NCBI RefSeq assembly: GCF_900112205.1
Contig: NZ_FOKW01000003.1
Location: forward strand, 434,001-498,000
DNA length: 64,000 nucleotides
Direction of reading: 5' to 3'
Origin: Natronobacterium haloterrestre
GTDB taxonomy: Archaea; Halobacteriota; Halobacteria; Halobacteriales; Natrialbaceae
The notes under the pieces are model-generated. The model was not told the DNA's origin and ran no database searches. It saw only the letters and a program-made list of their open reading frames with translations. Positions within the stretch are counted from its first letter, which is position 1; each line of letters opens with the position of its first letter. Positions 1 through 8,742 of the stretch are shown piece after piece. A program made the translations under genes and the position numbers.

Positions 1-1
1 G

Positions 2-628
2 GACCTCCAGGACGACGGGGCCGACCTCGAGCCGGCCTTCGAGGACGCCCTCGAGCGGTCGATCGAGGCCGCCGACGCGGCCGATTTTCCCGAACAGGAC
101 GAGGAGTGGCTCGAGGGGGTCGGCCTCGGCGACCTCGACGACTCGTACCTCGAACTCACCGTCTGGCGTGCCGGTCAGCCGGTCGACAGCGCCCGCAAGC
201 GGCTGAAGACGGCCGCGGACGACGGCGAGTTGGGGACCGCGCTCTACCGCGGGCTCGAGTTCGAAGTCGCCCACCGGGCGTTCGAGTCGGTTCGCGACCG
301 GATCGCCGGCGGCGAGTTCGGCGATCCCTCCCTCGAGGACGTGCTGGCGGAGCGGACGGCGGCCCTGGCGGCGGCCGAGGAGATCCGCGACCTCGAGGTG
401 GCCGGCGAACCCGTCTCGCCGTCCTCGCCGTCTCTGGCGGCCTACGTCCTCGCGGAGACGCTGCGCGGGATCGAGTGGGCCGACGACGGCCTCCGCCGGG
501 CCGCCGAGCGGGACCCGGAAACGAACGTCTCGCTGGGCGACCAGTACCGCGACTACGCGATCGCTCGGGGGCGACTCGAGGGCTTCGGAGAAGCAGTCGA
601 GACCTTCCGCGGGCGAGTGCTCGAGTAA
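2..628 (+). CDS. Hypothetical acidic protein, 5' end outside window
   Basis: The reading frame is open from the left edge to a TAA stop, so the N-terminus is missing. The visible part (about 208 residues) is acidic, mostly helical by composition and rich in Ala, Glu, Asp and Arg, with no membrane segment and no cysteine motif. Codon use (third positions mostly G or C) is typical of the neighbours, so it is a real gene. It resembles the C-terminal part of haloarchaeal proteins that start with a TFIIB-like zinc ribbon (DUF7117 type), but the diagnostic N-terminus is not visible, so this is only a guess. It is followed 121 bases later by hisF on the same strand. Confidence 0.6.
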   Translation, partial: DLQDDGADLEPAFEDALERSIEAADAADFPEQDEEWLEGVGLGDLDDSYLELTVWRAGQPVDSARKRLKTAADDGELGTALYRGLEFEVAHRAFESVRDRIAGGEFGDPSLEDVLAERTAALAAAEEIRDLEVAGEPVSPSSPSLAAYVLAETLRGIEWADDGLRRAAERDPETNVSLGDQYRDYAIARGRLEGFGEAVETFRGRVLE

Positions 629-749
629 CGGCACCCGCGGGTACCGACGGCCGAAACGGACGGCGAGCGAGCGCCACGCGACGGCGGCCGCAATCGCCCG
701 ATCCAGACCCCTTTACTACCCTCGGAACGAACCCTCGCGTAACAGCGAC

Positions 750-1565
750 ATGGCACTGACCAAACGAATCATCCCCTGTATCGACGTCGACCTGGACGAG
801 GACGGGAACCCGGCGGTCTACACGGGCGTTAACTTCGAGGACCTGAAGTACACCGGCGACCCCGTCGAGATGGCCAAGGCCTACAACGAGTCCGGGGCCG
901 ACGAGTTCGTCTTCCTCGACATCACCGCCTCCGCGGAGGGTCGCGAGACGATGCTCGACGTCGTCCGCGACGTCGCCGACGAAGTGTTCATTCCCCTTAC
1001 GGTCGGCGGCGGCATCCGCAGCACCGACGACATCAAAGAGACCCTCCGGGCCGGCGCGGACAAGGTGTCCATCACTACGGGGGCGCTCGAGCGACCCGAA
1101 CTGGTCAACGAGGGTGCCTCGGCCTTCGGCAGCCAGTGTATCGTCATCAGCGTCGACGCGCGCCGCCGGTTCGACGAGGAGGGCGAGCACTACGTCGAAA
1201 TCGACGGCGAATCCTGCTGGTTCGAGTGCACGAAGAAGGGCGGCCGCGAGGGAACCGGTATCGACGTCCTCGAGTGGGCCGCCGAGGCCGAGTCCCGCGG
1301 CGCGGGCGAACTGTTCGTCAACTCGATCGACAAGGACGGCACGAAGGATGGCTACGACCTGCCCCTGACGGAGGCGGTCTGTGACGTCGTCGACACGCCG
1401 GTCATCGCCTCTTCGGGCTGTGGCGGCCCCGAGGACATGTACGACGTGTTCACCGAGGCCGGCGCGGACGCGGGGCTGGCGGCCTCGATCTTCCACTTCG
1501 ACGAGTACTCGATCGCCGAGACGAAGGAGTACCTCGACGAGCGGGGCGTTCCGGTTCGGCTGTGA
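750..1565 (+). CDS. hisF: Imidazole glycerol phosphate synthase subunit HisF
   Basis: HisF is the cyclase subunit of the HisFH complex; it uses ammonia from HisH to turn PRFAR into IGP and AICAR, linking histidine and purine synthesis. The 271-residue protein has the full TIM-barrel pattern: the start [11 protein letters not shown] carries the first catalytic Asp (residue 12) and ISVDAR carries the second (residue 136). Phosphate-binding glycines follow in the segments TVGGGIR and [12 protein letters not shown]. The length is slightly above the usual 250-260 because of an acidic insertion, as in other haloarchaeal HisF proteins. The ATG at 750 fits the conserved N-terminus exactly. No other his gene is adjacent, so histidine genes are scattered here. 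Confidence 0.96.
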   Translation: MALTKRIIPCIDVDLDEDGNPAVYTGVNFEDLKYTGDPVEMAKAYNESGADEFVFLDITASAEGRETMLDVVRDVADEVFIPLTVGGGIRSTDDIKETLRAGADKVSITTGALERPELVNEGASAFGSQCIVISVDARRRFDEEGEHYVEIDGESCWFECTKKGGREGTGIDVLEWAAEAESRGAGELFVNSIDKDGTKDGYDLPLTEAVCDVVDTPVIASSGCGGPEDMYDVFTEAGADAGLAASIFHFDEYSIAETKEYLDERGVPVRL

Positions 1566-1643
1566 GCCGGTCTCCCGTCTCGTCTCCCCCGTAACGTTCG
1601 TCGTTCCAATACGCTTATCCCGACGGAGTCGACCGTTTTACTA

Positions 1644-2465
1644 GTGAAGTGGCGGTGCACGTGGTGTGGCAAACCACACGAGGAAAACGACCCGCCCTGT
1701 GACAACTGCGGGCACAACAAGTTCGAGAAGGCGATCGTCCGCGAGGACGACCCCGGCAACCGGCAGTCGACCGACACCGTCGACACCGGCACGACCTACG
1801 TCTGGAAGTGTCCCAACTGCGGGCGCGAACACGTCAGGAACAACCCGCCCTGCTCGCGGTGTGGCAACCCCGAACTCGAGAAGACCGAACAGACCTACGA
1901 CGACGTCGAACGGGAACTCGACACGCCGGGCTGGTTCGAGGTCGCCAGACCGTACCTCCCGGTGTTCGCCGTCGTCGGCGTCGTCGTCCTGCTGTTTGTG
2001 ACCGGAATCGTCCCGCCGGAGATACTGCCCGGCATCGGCCCGCCGGACCCGCCCGAGGCGTCCGGCAACGGGAACGTCGTGGGCGGTCTGGACCTCGAGG
2101 CCACGGAGGGAGCGATCCACGAGCGCCTCGAGGCCGACCGGCAGGGCTCGCGGAGCTACGACGACAGCCTCGCGGCGTTCGCGGAGTACCAGAACCGCGG
2201 GTTCGTGGCGCTGGAGTACGACGACGCCCAACCCGAGCCCGTTTCCCCGGACGAGTTCGGCGTCGAGTGCGCCGCCGATCTGAGCGGAGACCGGATCGCG
2301 CTTTCGGGTCCGGACGAGTACGAGAACGAGGACGAGTTGGCCGATACGGTCGCCGAGCAGTTGCTCGCCGCGAGCGACGTGAGCACGGCCGACGGCCCCG
2401 CCGCCGAGGGGGTCGACCTCCACGCCGTCGAGGGGACGATTTACGTCACCTACGTTGCCTGTTGA
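1644..2465 (+). CDS. Double zinc-ribbon membrane protein with divergent CAP-like C-terminal domain
   Basis: The 273-residue protein starts at a GTG. Two CxxC...CxxC zinc ribbons lie at about residues 4-26 and 55-75, each with a similar GKPHEENDPPC / GREHVRNNPPC core, so they look duplicated. A single hydrophobic helix (about residues 100-125) follows. The C-terminal part contains a segment of the form IHERLEADR...YDDSLAAFAEYQ, then a final TIYVTYVAC; this resembles the first helix and last strand of CAP/SCP (cysteine-rich secretory) domains, though the middle is reduced. I infer cytoplasmic zinc ribbons joined to an extracellular CAP-like domain. Function is unknown. It sits 78 bases after hisF and could share its transcript. 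Confidence 0.75.
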   Translation: MKWRCTWCGKPHEENDPPCDNCGHNKFEKAIVREDDPGNRQSTDTVDTGTTYVWKCPNCGREHVRNNPPCSRCGNPELEKTEQTYDDVERELDTPGWFEVARPYLPVFAVVGVVVLLFVTGIVPPEILPGIGPPDPPEASGNGNVVGGLDLEATEGAIHERLEADRQGSRSYDDSLAAFAEYQNRGFVALEYDDAQPEPVSPDEFGVECAADLSGDRIALSGPDEYENEDELADTVAEQLLAASDVSTADGPAAEGVDLHAVEGTIYVTYVAC

Positions 2466-2513
2466 GGGACGGGGTAACGCGTTTTCCCGCGGTCGACCAA
2501 CGTCGGGGACCCC

Positions 2514-2541
2514 GGGACCCCACCCCCCTCGCGTTCGTAAC
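2514..2541 (-). repeat. Solitary ORB-like replication initiator site
   Basis: Read on the minus strand, this site starts GTTACGAACGCGAGGGGGGT and matches the ORB repeat at 56796-56821 in 19 of its first 21 positions, including the whole ACGCGAGGGGGGTG core. It lies between the convergent ends of the CAP-like gene and rpoL, about 54 kb from the ORB cluster at the origin. It is the only copy I found outside the origin in this window. It may bind Orc1/Cdc6, but that is inference. Confidence 0.55.
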
Positions 2542-2673
2542 GGCGGACGGAACTGAGAGTGCAAGGGAACTCGAGCACTCCATCGAAGACTGTCGAAGCG
2601 TCGCTACGCGACGAGGAAAGCCACGGAAGACGACGTCCCGGTACCGACGTAGTCGCGGGGAGAAACGGGACCG

Positions 2674-2958
2674 TTACGCGGCGGCTTCGAACGCCTCGCG
2701 GAACGAGACGGCCTTGTCGCGAACGTCGCCGGCCGCTTCCTCGAGGGCGTCGATGGGGTCGACGTCGTCTTCGGTCTTGATCGTCAGGATCGGTTCCGTC
2801 TGGCCGCCGGACTGCTCGGGGTTGACGTCGTAGGTGGCCGCGCTCACGTCCTCGTGCTCGAGCAGCGTGCCTTTGAGGACGTTCATGAACGTGTGATCCT
2901 CGCCGGCGATTTCGATCGAGAGTTCGTCGTCGGTGCGCTCGGTGACCCGCAGTTCCAT
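2674..2958 (-). CDS. rpoL: DNA-directed RNA polymerase subunit L (Rpo11)
   Basis: Rpo11 is the small alpha-like subunit that pairs with Rpo3 to nucleate assembly of archaeal RNA polymerase. The 94-residue protein begins [20 protein letters not shown] and contains the conserved [24 protein letters not shown] segment of the Rpo11/Rpb11 dimerisation fold. A much longer open frame continues upstream through the antisense strand of the rhomboid gene, but homology begins only at the ATG at 2958, so that start is chosen. The gene is divergent from the rhomboid gene, with 153 bases between them that must hold both promoters. Confidence 0.93.
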   Translation of the reverse strand: MELRVTERTDDELSIEIAGEDHTFMNVLKGTLLEHEDVSAATYDVNPEQSGGQTEPILTIKTEDDVDPIDALEEAAGDVRDKAVSFREAFEAAA

Positions 2959-3111
2959 GTCAACGAATCCGGCCGTCGGCCGCTTGTACCTTTCGAAGCC
3001 GGTTTCCGGCGGGGATCGATTCCGCGCCCTGAACGGATGTCGGGGATCGCGACCGAACCCGAGAGAGAGGGGAAGGTAATCACTATACGGCTCCGGTCGA
3101 ACCAGAGTGAC

Positions 3112-4926
3112 ATGCGCTTGCTCGGGACCGTGCTCGCGGCCGCGGTCGCGGTCACCTTCGCGGCGTCGATCGCCGCCGTTCGACGCCTCCAGAACCCCGA
3201 ACGCCCGTGGCGAGCGGTCGCCGGCGATCGGCTCGTCCTGGGCGTCCCCTGGGGTACTCTCGTCGTGGTCACGTTCGTCCTCGCGGTCTACCTGTTCGTC
3301 CAGGACGGGATCACGGACTTCTCCGATCCGGTCACGATCCCCTACCGCGCCTGGTCGTATTTCTACCCGCTGGGGATACTCACGGGGTCGTTCGCCCATG
3401 CCGGACCGGGCCACCTCGTCAGCAATCTGGCGGGGACGGTCGTCGTCGCCCCGCTGGCGGAGTACGCCTGGGGCCACTATCCGGACAGTGGCGACGACGA
3501 CCGACTCCGATCGAACCCCTGGGTCCGGGCGCTTTTCGTCTTCCCTGCCGTCGTCATCGGGATCGGCCTCCTCACGAGCCTGTTCTCGCTGGGCCCCGTA
3601 ATCGGGTTCTCGGGCATCGTCTTCGCGTTCGTTGCCGTCGCGCTCGTCCATTACCCCATCACGACGCTCGTCGCCGCGATCGGCGTCCAGAGCGTACTCA
3701 CGACGATCTACCGCGCGCTCCAGTCGCCGATCTACCGCTACGTCGCCGAGCCGAGTCCGCCGTCCGCGCCCTCGTGGGCCGCCGTCGCCATCCAGGGCCA
3801 CGCGCTGGGCTTCTTCGTCGGCCTCGTGATCGGGATCGCCCTCCTCGAGCGCCGCGACACCCGTCCCGACGCGCTCCGAATCTGGGCGGCCGTCCTGATC
3901 TACGCCGTCTCGCGTGGCCTGTACCAGATCTACTGGTTCGGCGAGGGCAACGTCTTCTACCTCTACCGGGGCCCCGGCATCGTCATCGTGGCCGTGCTCG
4001 CGCTCGTGATCACGGTCGCGCTTACCGCCTCGGAGCGACCGGCCGTGCCGAGAAAGATCGGCCGCCGACTCGCTCGCGCCCGGACCGAACTGTCGGTCGA
4101 TCGGCCACTCGAGATCGCGGCGCGGAGCGGTCCCGATCGAGGAGCCGAGGGCGGCAACCCCGACGCGGACGGCACGGACCGGTTCGACCGGGTCTACGAC
4201 ATCGCCGGCGGCTACCGCAGCAGTCGGGCAACCAGACTGTCGTCGCTGCACCGCCGCGGTGTCGCGTTCCTCTGTGTCCTGTTAGTCCTCGCGGCCCTCG
4301 CGGGCATGGCGATCCCCGTGAACGTGGTCGCAGTCGACGGCGCGGCCCACTCCCCCGAGTCGGCCATCGAAATCGAGGACTACACGATCGAGTACGCCGA
4401 AAACGTCGAGAACGAACTCGTTTCCGACTTCGGTATCGAATACCTAGACGAGAGCCTCGAGGCCAGTGGCGTCATCGTCGCGAGCGAGCGGCGCAACATC
4501 TGGATGGAAGCGGTCACCGCGGATCACCTCGCGTACACCGGCGAGGAGACGGTCACCGTCGGCGGCCCGGGCTGGCGTTCGACCGTCCACGTCGAGCGCG
4601 CGGGCTGGGAGCCGGTCGGGAACGACCCCGTCTACCAGGTCCGGATGGGTGAGTCGCCCGACCCCGAGACCGTCGTCTTCGAGTCCGACGACGCCCAGGC
4701 CGAGGTACGGATCGACGACAGGTTCGTCACCGTCGCCTCCGAGGACGGCGAGTTCGTCCTCGAGGTAACCGTCGACGGGACCGACGCCGTCGAGACCGCA
4801 CCGATCCCCGCGGCCGACGAGTCCACCGCGGCCGCCGGCCTCGAGTTCGAGCGGCAAGACGACACGGTCTACGCGATCAACGACGGGACCGTCGTCGCCG
4901 TCGCGACCGAGGAGAGCTACGACTGA
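3112..4926 (+). CDS. Rhomboid family intramembrane serine protease with C-terminal extension
   Basis: Rhomboids cut transmembrane substrates inside the bilayer using a Ser-His dyad. In this 604-residue protein the catalytic serine is in GFSG (Ser167) and the histidine in GHALGFF (His230); the oxyanion-side motif [10 protein letters not shown] lies upstream. The rhomboid core covers about residues 1-300 with at least six membrane helices. A further membrane helix (about residues 383-405) then anchors an acidic, apparently extracellular domain of about 200 residues that is not part of the usual rhomboid fold. The open frame extends upstream across rpoL, but the first ATG with a signal-like hydrophobic start is at 3112. 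The substrate is unknown. Confidence 0.88.
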   Translation: MRLLGTVLAAAVAVTFAASIAAVRRLQNPERPWRAVAGDRLVLGVPWGTLVVVTFVLAVYLFVQDGITDFSDPVTIPYRAWSYFYPLGILTGSFAHAGPGHLVSNLAGTVVVAPLAEYAWGHYPDSGDDDRLRSNPWVRALFVFPAVVIGIGLLTSLFSLGPVIGFSGIVFAFVAVALVHYPITTLVAAIGVQSVLTTIYRALQSPIYRYVAEPSPPSAPSWAAVAIQGHALGFFVGLVIGIALLERRDTRPDALRIWAAVLIYAVSRGLYQIYWFGEGNVFYLYRGPGIVIVAVLALVITVALTASERPAVPRKIGRRLARARTELSVDRPLEIAARSGPDRGAEGGNPDADGTDRFDRVYDIAGGYRSSRATRLSSLHRRGVAFLCVLLVLAALAGMAIPVNVVAVDGAAHSPESAIEIEDYTIEYAENVENELVSDFGIEYLDESLEASGVIVASERRNIWMEAVTADHLAYTGEETVTVGGPGWRSTVHVERAGWEPVGNDPVYQVRMGESPDPETVVFESDDAQAEVRIDDRFVTVASEDGEFVLEVTVDGTDAVETAPIPAADESTAAAGLEFERQDDTVYAINDGTVVAVATEESYD

Positions 4927-5152
4927 GCCTCGAGTCAGTACGCCGAACGGTCGGCTGTACGTGGACGTTTCGTCGCCGTTCGTCGTCAACACCGGAGTTG
5001 TAGCCGCTACAAACGTTCCGCTCGAGTCGGAAGACCGCCGGCCGGGTTCGACCGCCCGCGTCCGGGATGTGGTTAACCGCAACGTGGCCGCAGGAAGCCG
5101 GCGGGAAACAATGGCCCGGTGGACCGTTCGCTCGAGCAACTGGACCGGACCA

Positions 5153-5947
5153 ATGATCGACCTACACCTCTCACTGCGGCGGACGGCCTCGACGTCGGGG
5201 GCGACTCGGGCTGACGATCGCGACGGTTCGAGCGAGGATTCGGCAGCGGCCGTTCGTCTCGAGGCCGTCGGTCACGAGTACGGGACGGACAGCGGCCGAC
5301 TCCGCTCGGGGCCGGATTCCTCGGTCACGGCTCTCGAGGACGTCTCCCTCGAGATCCGGCCGGGCGAAGTGGTCGGCCTGAAGGGCCCGAGCGGGAGCGG
5401 CAAATCGACGATCCTGCACTCCGTGGCGGGGCTACTGGTCCCGACCGAGGGACGGGTCGACGTCCTCGGGACCGACGTCACCGAACTCTCGGCCCGGGAG
5501 CGAACCCGCCTGCGACGCCAGCACGTCGGGATCGTCTTCCAGCGGTTCCACCTGCTCCCGTCGCTTTCTTCCCGCGCGAACGTCGCCCTGCCGCTCGTCC
5601 AGGCCGGCGTCCCGCGGTCGCGACGCCGCCGCCGGGCCGAGTCGCTGCTCGAGGAGGTCGGGCTGGGCGACAGGACGACCCACCTCCCCGGGGAGTTGAG
5701 CGGCGGCGAGTGCCAGCGGGTGGCGATCGCCCGGGCGCTCGCGACGGACCCCGACGTCATCGTCGCTGACGAGCCGACCGGCGAACTCGACACGACGACC
5801 GGCGCGGAGGTGCTCGACCTGCTGACCGACGCCGGCCGCGACGGCGATCGGGCGGTCCTGGTCGCCTCCCACGACGACGCCACGCTCGAGGTCGCCGACC
5901 GGGTGATCCCGCTCCGCGACGGACGGGTGGTGACGGATGAGCGATGA
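5153..5947 (+). CDS. ABC transporter ATP-binding protein, MacB/LolD type
   Basis: This is the ATPase of a three-gene ABC system with two FtsX-type permeases. Walker A is GPSGSGKST, the Q-loop is IVFQRFHLLPS, the signature is LSGGECQRVAIARAL, and Walker B is VIVADEPTGELD, followed by a switch His in VASHDD. The short insert SLSSRANVALPL is characteristic of the LolD/MacB/FtsE group, which power mechanical extraction or export rather than import. An in-frame ATG at 5111 is also possible: a GGTTAACC-like box near 5070 would place a short leader before it. The 3' end overlaps the next gene by 11 bases, implying translational coupling. Confidence 0.9.
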   Translation: MIDLHLSLRRTASTSGATRADDRDGSSEDSAAAVRLEAVGHEYGTDSGRLRSGPDSSVTALEDVSLEIRPGEVVGLKGPSGSGKSTILHSVAGLLVPTEGRVDVLGTDVTELSARERTRLRRQHVGIVFQRFHLLPSLSSRANVALPLVQAGVPRSRRRRRAESLLEEVGLGDRTTHLPGELSGGECQRVAIARALATDPDVIVADEPTGELDTTTGAEVLDLLTDAGRDGDRAVLVASHDDATLEVADRVIPLRDGRVVTDER

Positions 5948-7250
5948 GCGCGGCGGACGCGGGTCGCGGTGGCTCGGGGTCGTCGGGTTCTCGCTCGATC
6001 GCCTGTGGAAGCGAGCGACCCGCACCAGGTCGGGCCGGATCGCGGCGACGACCGCCGCCGTCGCGATGACGATTGCCCTGCTCGTGATCGTGACGGGGAT
6101 CGCGCTGGCACTGGCCGACGGCGGGGTGACGACCGAGACGGACGCCGACGTCCGGGTCGCGCCCGAAGATACGGGCTCGCTCACCGCCGTCGACGGCGTC
6201 GAGGGACCACGACTGGGCGAGACGAACCAGCGGGCGGAGACGATCGCCGCGGCCGACGGCGTCGACCACGCGACGCCGATGCTGGTCGAGAAGGTCCGCC
6301 TCGAGGCGGCGAACGGGAGCGACGCGAACGGCGCGGCGTCGGAACCGCGCACGATCCTCGTCATCGGCGTCGTTCCCGACGAGGAGCCACGGACCGTCGC
6401 CGGCCTCTCGACGGGTGCACTCGAGCCGGGTGACCCCCACTACGCCGGCGGCACCTACGCCGGGGCACAGCGCGGCGAGATCGTCCTCTCGGCGACCGCG
6501 GCCGACAGGCTGGGCGTGAGCGACGGCGATCGACTCGCACCGGCGGGCCTCGATCCGGCCGAGATAGCCGACGGAGACGCTGCCGACGCCGACTCGAGAC
6601 CGGCACCCACCGTCACCGTGACCGCCGTCGAGGACGCCGGCGGCGACGCCCCCGTCGCGCTCGCACCGCTCAGCGAGGTACAGACCGTCTCCGGGGCCTC
6701 GGACGGCGAACTCGCGGACAGCGTCCTCGTCTGGGGCGACGACGAAGACGCCGCCGCCGTCGCGGGCGAGGCCTACCCCGAGGCGGCGGTCGAGACCGAC
6801 GCCGGGACCGACCCCTCGAGCCTGTTCGACGACGGGCTCGCGTTCGCGACGAGCGCCCTCGCGCTCGTCGTCGGCGTGACGATCTGTGCCTCGTTCGTCG
6901 CGACGACGACGGGGATGACGGTCGACCAGGACCGGCGGACCCTCGCCGTCCTCGAGTCGGTCGGCTTCCCGACCGGCAGTCGGCTCGCGGTCGTCGCACT
7001 CTCGACGATCGTGACGACGCTGTTCGGAGCCCTGCTCGGTGCTGCGCTCGGATTCCTCGGGATCGAGGCGGTCAACGCCGTCGCGGCGTCGACGGTCGCG
7101 GGCGCTTCGGGTTCGGGGGCGGTCGCCCAGACACATCCGCTGTTGCTCCCGTACGCCGTCGTCGTCGGGCTGGCCTCCGGCCTGATCGCCGTCCCCTATC
7201 CGCTCGCGGTCGCCCACCGGACGACCGTCCTCGAGGAGGTGGGCCGATGA
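5937..7250 (+). CDS. ABC transporter permease, FtsX/MacB type (first)
   Basis: The 437-residue protein has one N-terminal membrane helix (about residues 40-62), a large acidic extracellular domain of about 230 residues, and three C-terminal helices, which is the FtsX-like (DUF214) permease layout. The C-terminal core contains DQDRRTLAVLESVGFPTGSRL, the coupling region that contacts the ATPase. It starts inside the preceding ATPase gene and its TGA overlaps the ATG of the second permease by four bases, so the three genes form one operon. The two permeases probably make a heterodimer. The exported substrate cannot be told from sequence; lipoprotein or lipid handling at the cell surface is plausible. 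Confidence 0.87.
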   Translation: MSDERGGRGSRWLGVVGFSLDRLWKRATRTRSGRIAATTAAVAMTIALLVIVTGIALALADGGVTTETDADVRVAPEDTGSLTAVDGVEGPRLGETNQRAETIAAADGVDHATPMLVEKVRLEAANGSDANGAASEPRTILVIGVVPDEEPRTVAGLSTGALEPGDPHYAGGTYAGAQRGEIVLSATAADRLGVSDGDRLAPAGLDPAEIADGDAADADSRPAPTVTVTAVEDAGGDAPVALAPLSEVQTVSGASDGELADSVLVWGDDEDAAAVAGEAYPEAAVETDAGTDPSSLFDDGLAFATSALALVVGVTICASFVATTTGMTVDQDRRTLAVLESVGFPTGSRLAVVALSTIVTTLFGALLGAALGFLGIEAVNAVAASTVAGASGSGAVAQTHPLLLPYAVVVGLASGLIAVPYPLAVAHRTTVLEEVGR

Positions 7251-8509
7251 CCCGGGCGCCGCTCGCGCTGGTGCTGTTGCCGCTCGTCCGGACCCGCGCG
7301 ATACTGGGGATCGCCGTCGCACAGCTCCGGCGCTCCCCCGGTCGGACCGTTCTCGCGGTCCTCTCGGTGGCTCTCGCGGTGCTCGCCGTTACCCTGCTTG
7401 CGAGCCTGGGGGCCGGCGTCGTCGCCACCGGTGAGGAGGGCCTTGACAACGCCAATCGGGACATCTGGATCTCGAGCGACCCCGTCGATCCGGACGCGAG
7501 CGGGACGGAGAACCCGATCGTCGGCGCTCACGGGACCGCGGCTGAACTCACCCAGCGCGACGACGTCACGTCCGCGTCACCGCTGGCGCTCCAGGACGTC
7601 TACGTCGGGACGGACCCCGATCCGGCGGAACTGCAACGCCACCCCGCGATCGGGGTTCAGGAAACCCACGACGGGTTCGACTTCCGGGCCGGCGGCGGCT
7701 TCGAGACGCCCGAGTCGGCCTACGAAACGGACCAGCCGCGGTCCGACGATCCAGTGACGAACGAGATCGTGCTCGATCCGCGGGTCGCGGACGAACTCGA
7801 CGCCGAGGTCGGCGACACCGTCTACGTCGGCACCAGCCGACAGACCGCGCCGGAGTACGAGTTCACCGTCGTCGGGGTTTCGGACTACTACTCCCAGTAC
7901 CTGGGGTCGGAGACGGTGACGATGCCGCTCGTCGACCTGCAGGCCGTCGCGGGAACGACGGGGACCGATCGCGCGACCTTCCTGACCGCCGACGTGGCCG
8001 ACGACGCCGACCGGGAGGCCGTCGCCGCGGACCTCGACGAGTCGTACCCCGAGTACGACGTCCGGACCAGCGACGAACAGGTCGAGGCGATGATCGGCGA
8101 GCGCCCGCTCGTGGTCGCCAGCGGGGCGACGCTCGTCGGCCTCGCGGTCGTCGGCGGCGTCGTCCTGACGGTCAACCTGTTCGCGCTCGTGGCTGCCCAG
8201 CAACGCGAGGAGTTGGCCGCGCTGCGGGCCGTCGGCCTCTCCCGGAGGCTCCTCGCGGGGACGGTCGCGGCCCAGGGACTGGTGATCGGGCTGCTCGGCG
8301 GGTTCGTCGGCATCGCCGCGACGCCGCTGCTCGCGTCCGGGCTGAACCGCTTTGCGGCCTCGATCGCGAGTTTCGACGGCCTCGTCCGGACCTCGACGGA
8401 CGTCTACGTCCTCGGGATCGCCATCGCACTCGTCGTCGGCACCGTCGTCGCGCTCGTCGCCGGGTGGCGGGCCGGCCGGTACGCGACGATCGATCACCTC
8501 GAGGGATAA
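7247..8509 (+). CDS. ABC transporter permease, FtsX/MacB type (second)
   Basis: The 420-residue partner of the upstream permease has the same layout: an N-terminal helix in the region VLAVLSVALAVLAVTLLA, an extracellular MacB-like periplasmic core domain of about 250 residues, and three C-terminal helices. The coupling motif QREELAALRAVGLSRR precedes the second helix. Start and stop overlap as ATGA with the upstream gene. The two permeases are only distantly alike outside the membrane core, suggesting an old duplication and an asymmetric transporter. It ends six bases before the convergent cbaC gene, so little room exists for separate terminators. Confidence 0.87.
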   Translation: MTRAPLALVLLPLVRTRAILGIAVAQLRRSPGRTVLAVLSVALAVLAVTLLASLGAGVVATGEEGLDNANRDIWISSDPVDPDASGTENPIVGAHGTAAELTQRDDVTSASPLALQDVYVGTDPDPAELQRHPAIGVQETHDGFDFRAGGGFETPESAYETDQPRSDDPVTNEIVLDPRVADELDAEVGDTVYVGTSRQTAPEYEFTVVGVSDYYSQYLGSETVTMPLVDLQAVAGTTGTDRATFLTADVADDADREAVAADLDESYPEYDVRTSDEQVEAMIGERPLVVASGATLVGLAVVGGVVLTVNLFALVAAQQREELAALRAVGLSRRLLAGTVAAQGLVIGLLGGFVGIAATPLLASGLNRFAASIASFDGLVRTSTDVYVLGIAIALVVGTVVALVAGWRAGRYATIDHLEG

Positions 8510-8514
8510 CGCGA

Positions 8515-8706
8515 TCACTCCCCGCTTCCTGCCGGCCGCACCGCCCAGAGCAACAGCGCCGCGATCGCGGCGACCCCGACCGCGACCGTCGCCCCGATCG
8601 ACAGGGAGACGCCGACGAACGCGAGCGCCGTCCGCAACTCGACGAGGACGACGAGACAGAGCGCGACCAGAACGAGCAACTTCGCCGGGGAGGTACGCAG
8701 CCGCAT
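8515..8706 (-). CDS. cbaC: Small membrane protein CbaC of the ba3 oxidase operon
   Basis: The product is about 63 residues with two hydrophobic helices and almost no other features. It is the last gene on the minus strand after cbaA. In Natronomonas pharaonis the ba3 oxidase operon has the order cbaD-cbaB-cbaA-cbaC, with a tiny membrane protein in this position, and the order here is the same. Its exact role in the oxidase is unknown. The start at 8706 (MRLRTS) is preferred over an ATG four codons upstream. Identification rests mainly on position and size, not on sequence motifs. Confidence 0.65.
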   Translation of the reverse strand: MRLRTSPAKLLVLVALCLVVLVELRTALAFVGVSLSIGATVAVGVAAIAALLLWAVRPAGSGE

Positions 8707-8742
8707 AGTAGATACCACACGGGGCGAGCCTTCAACCCGCCG

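Noticed and set aside
2854-3111. Long upstream extension of the rhomboid frame
   Set aside because: It is the antisense of rpoL; protein similarity and the membrane start begin at the ATG at 3112.
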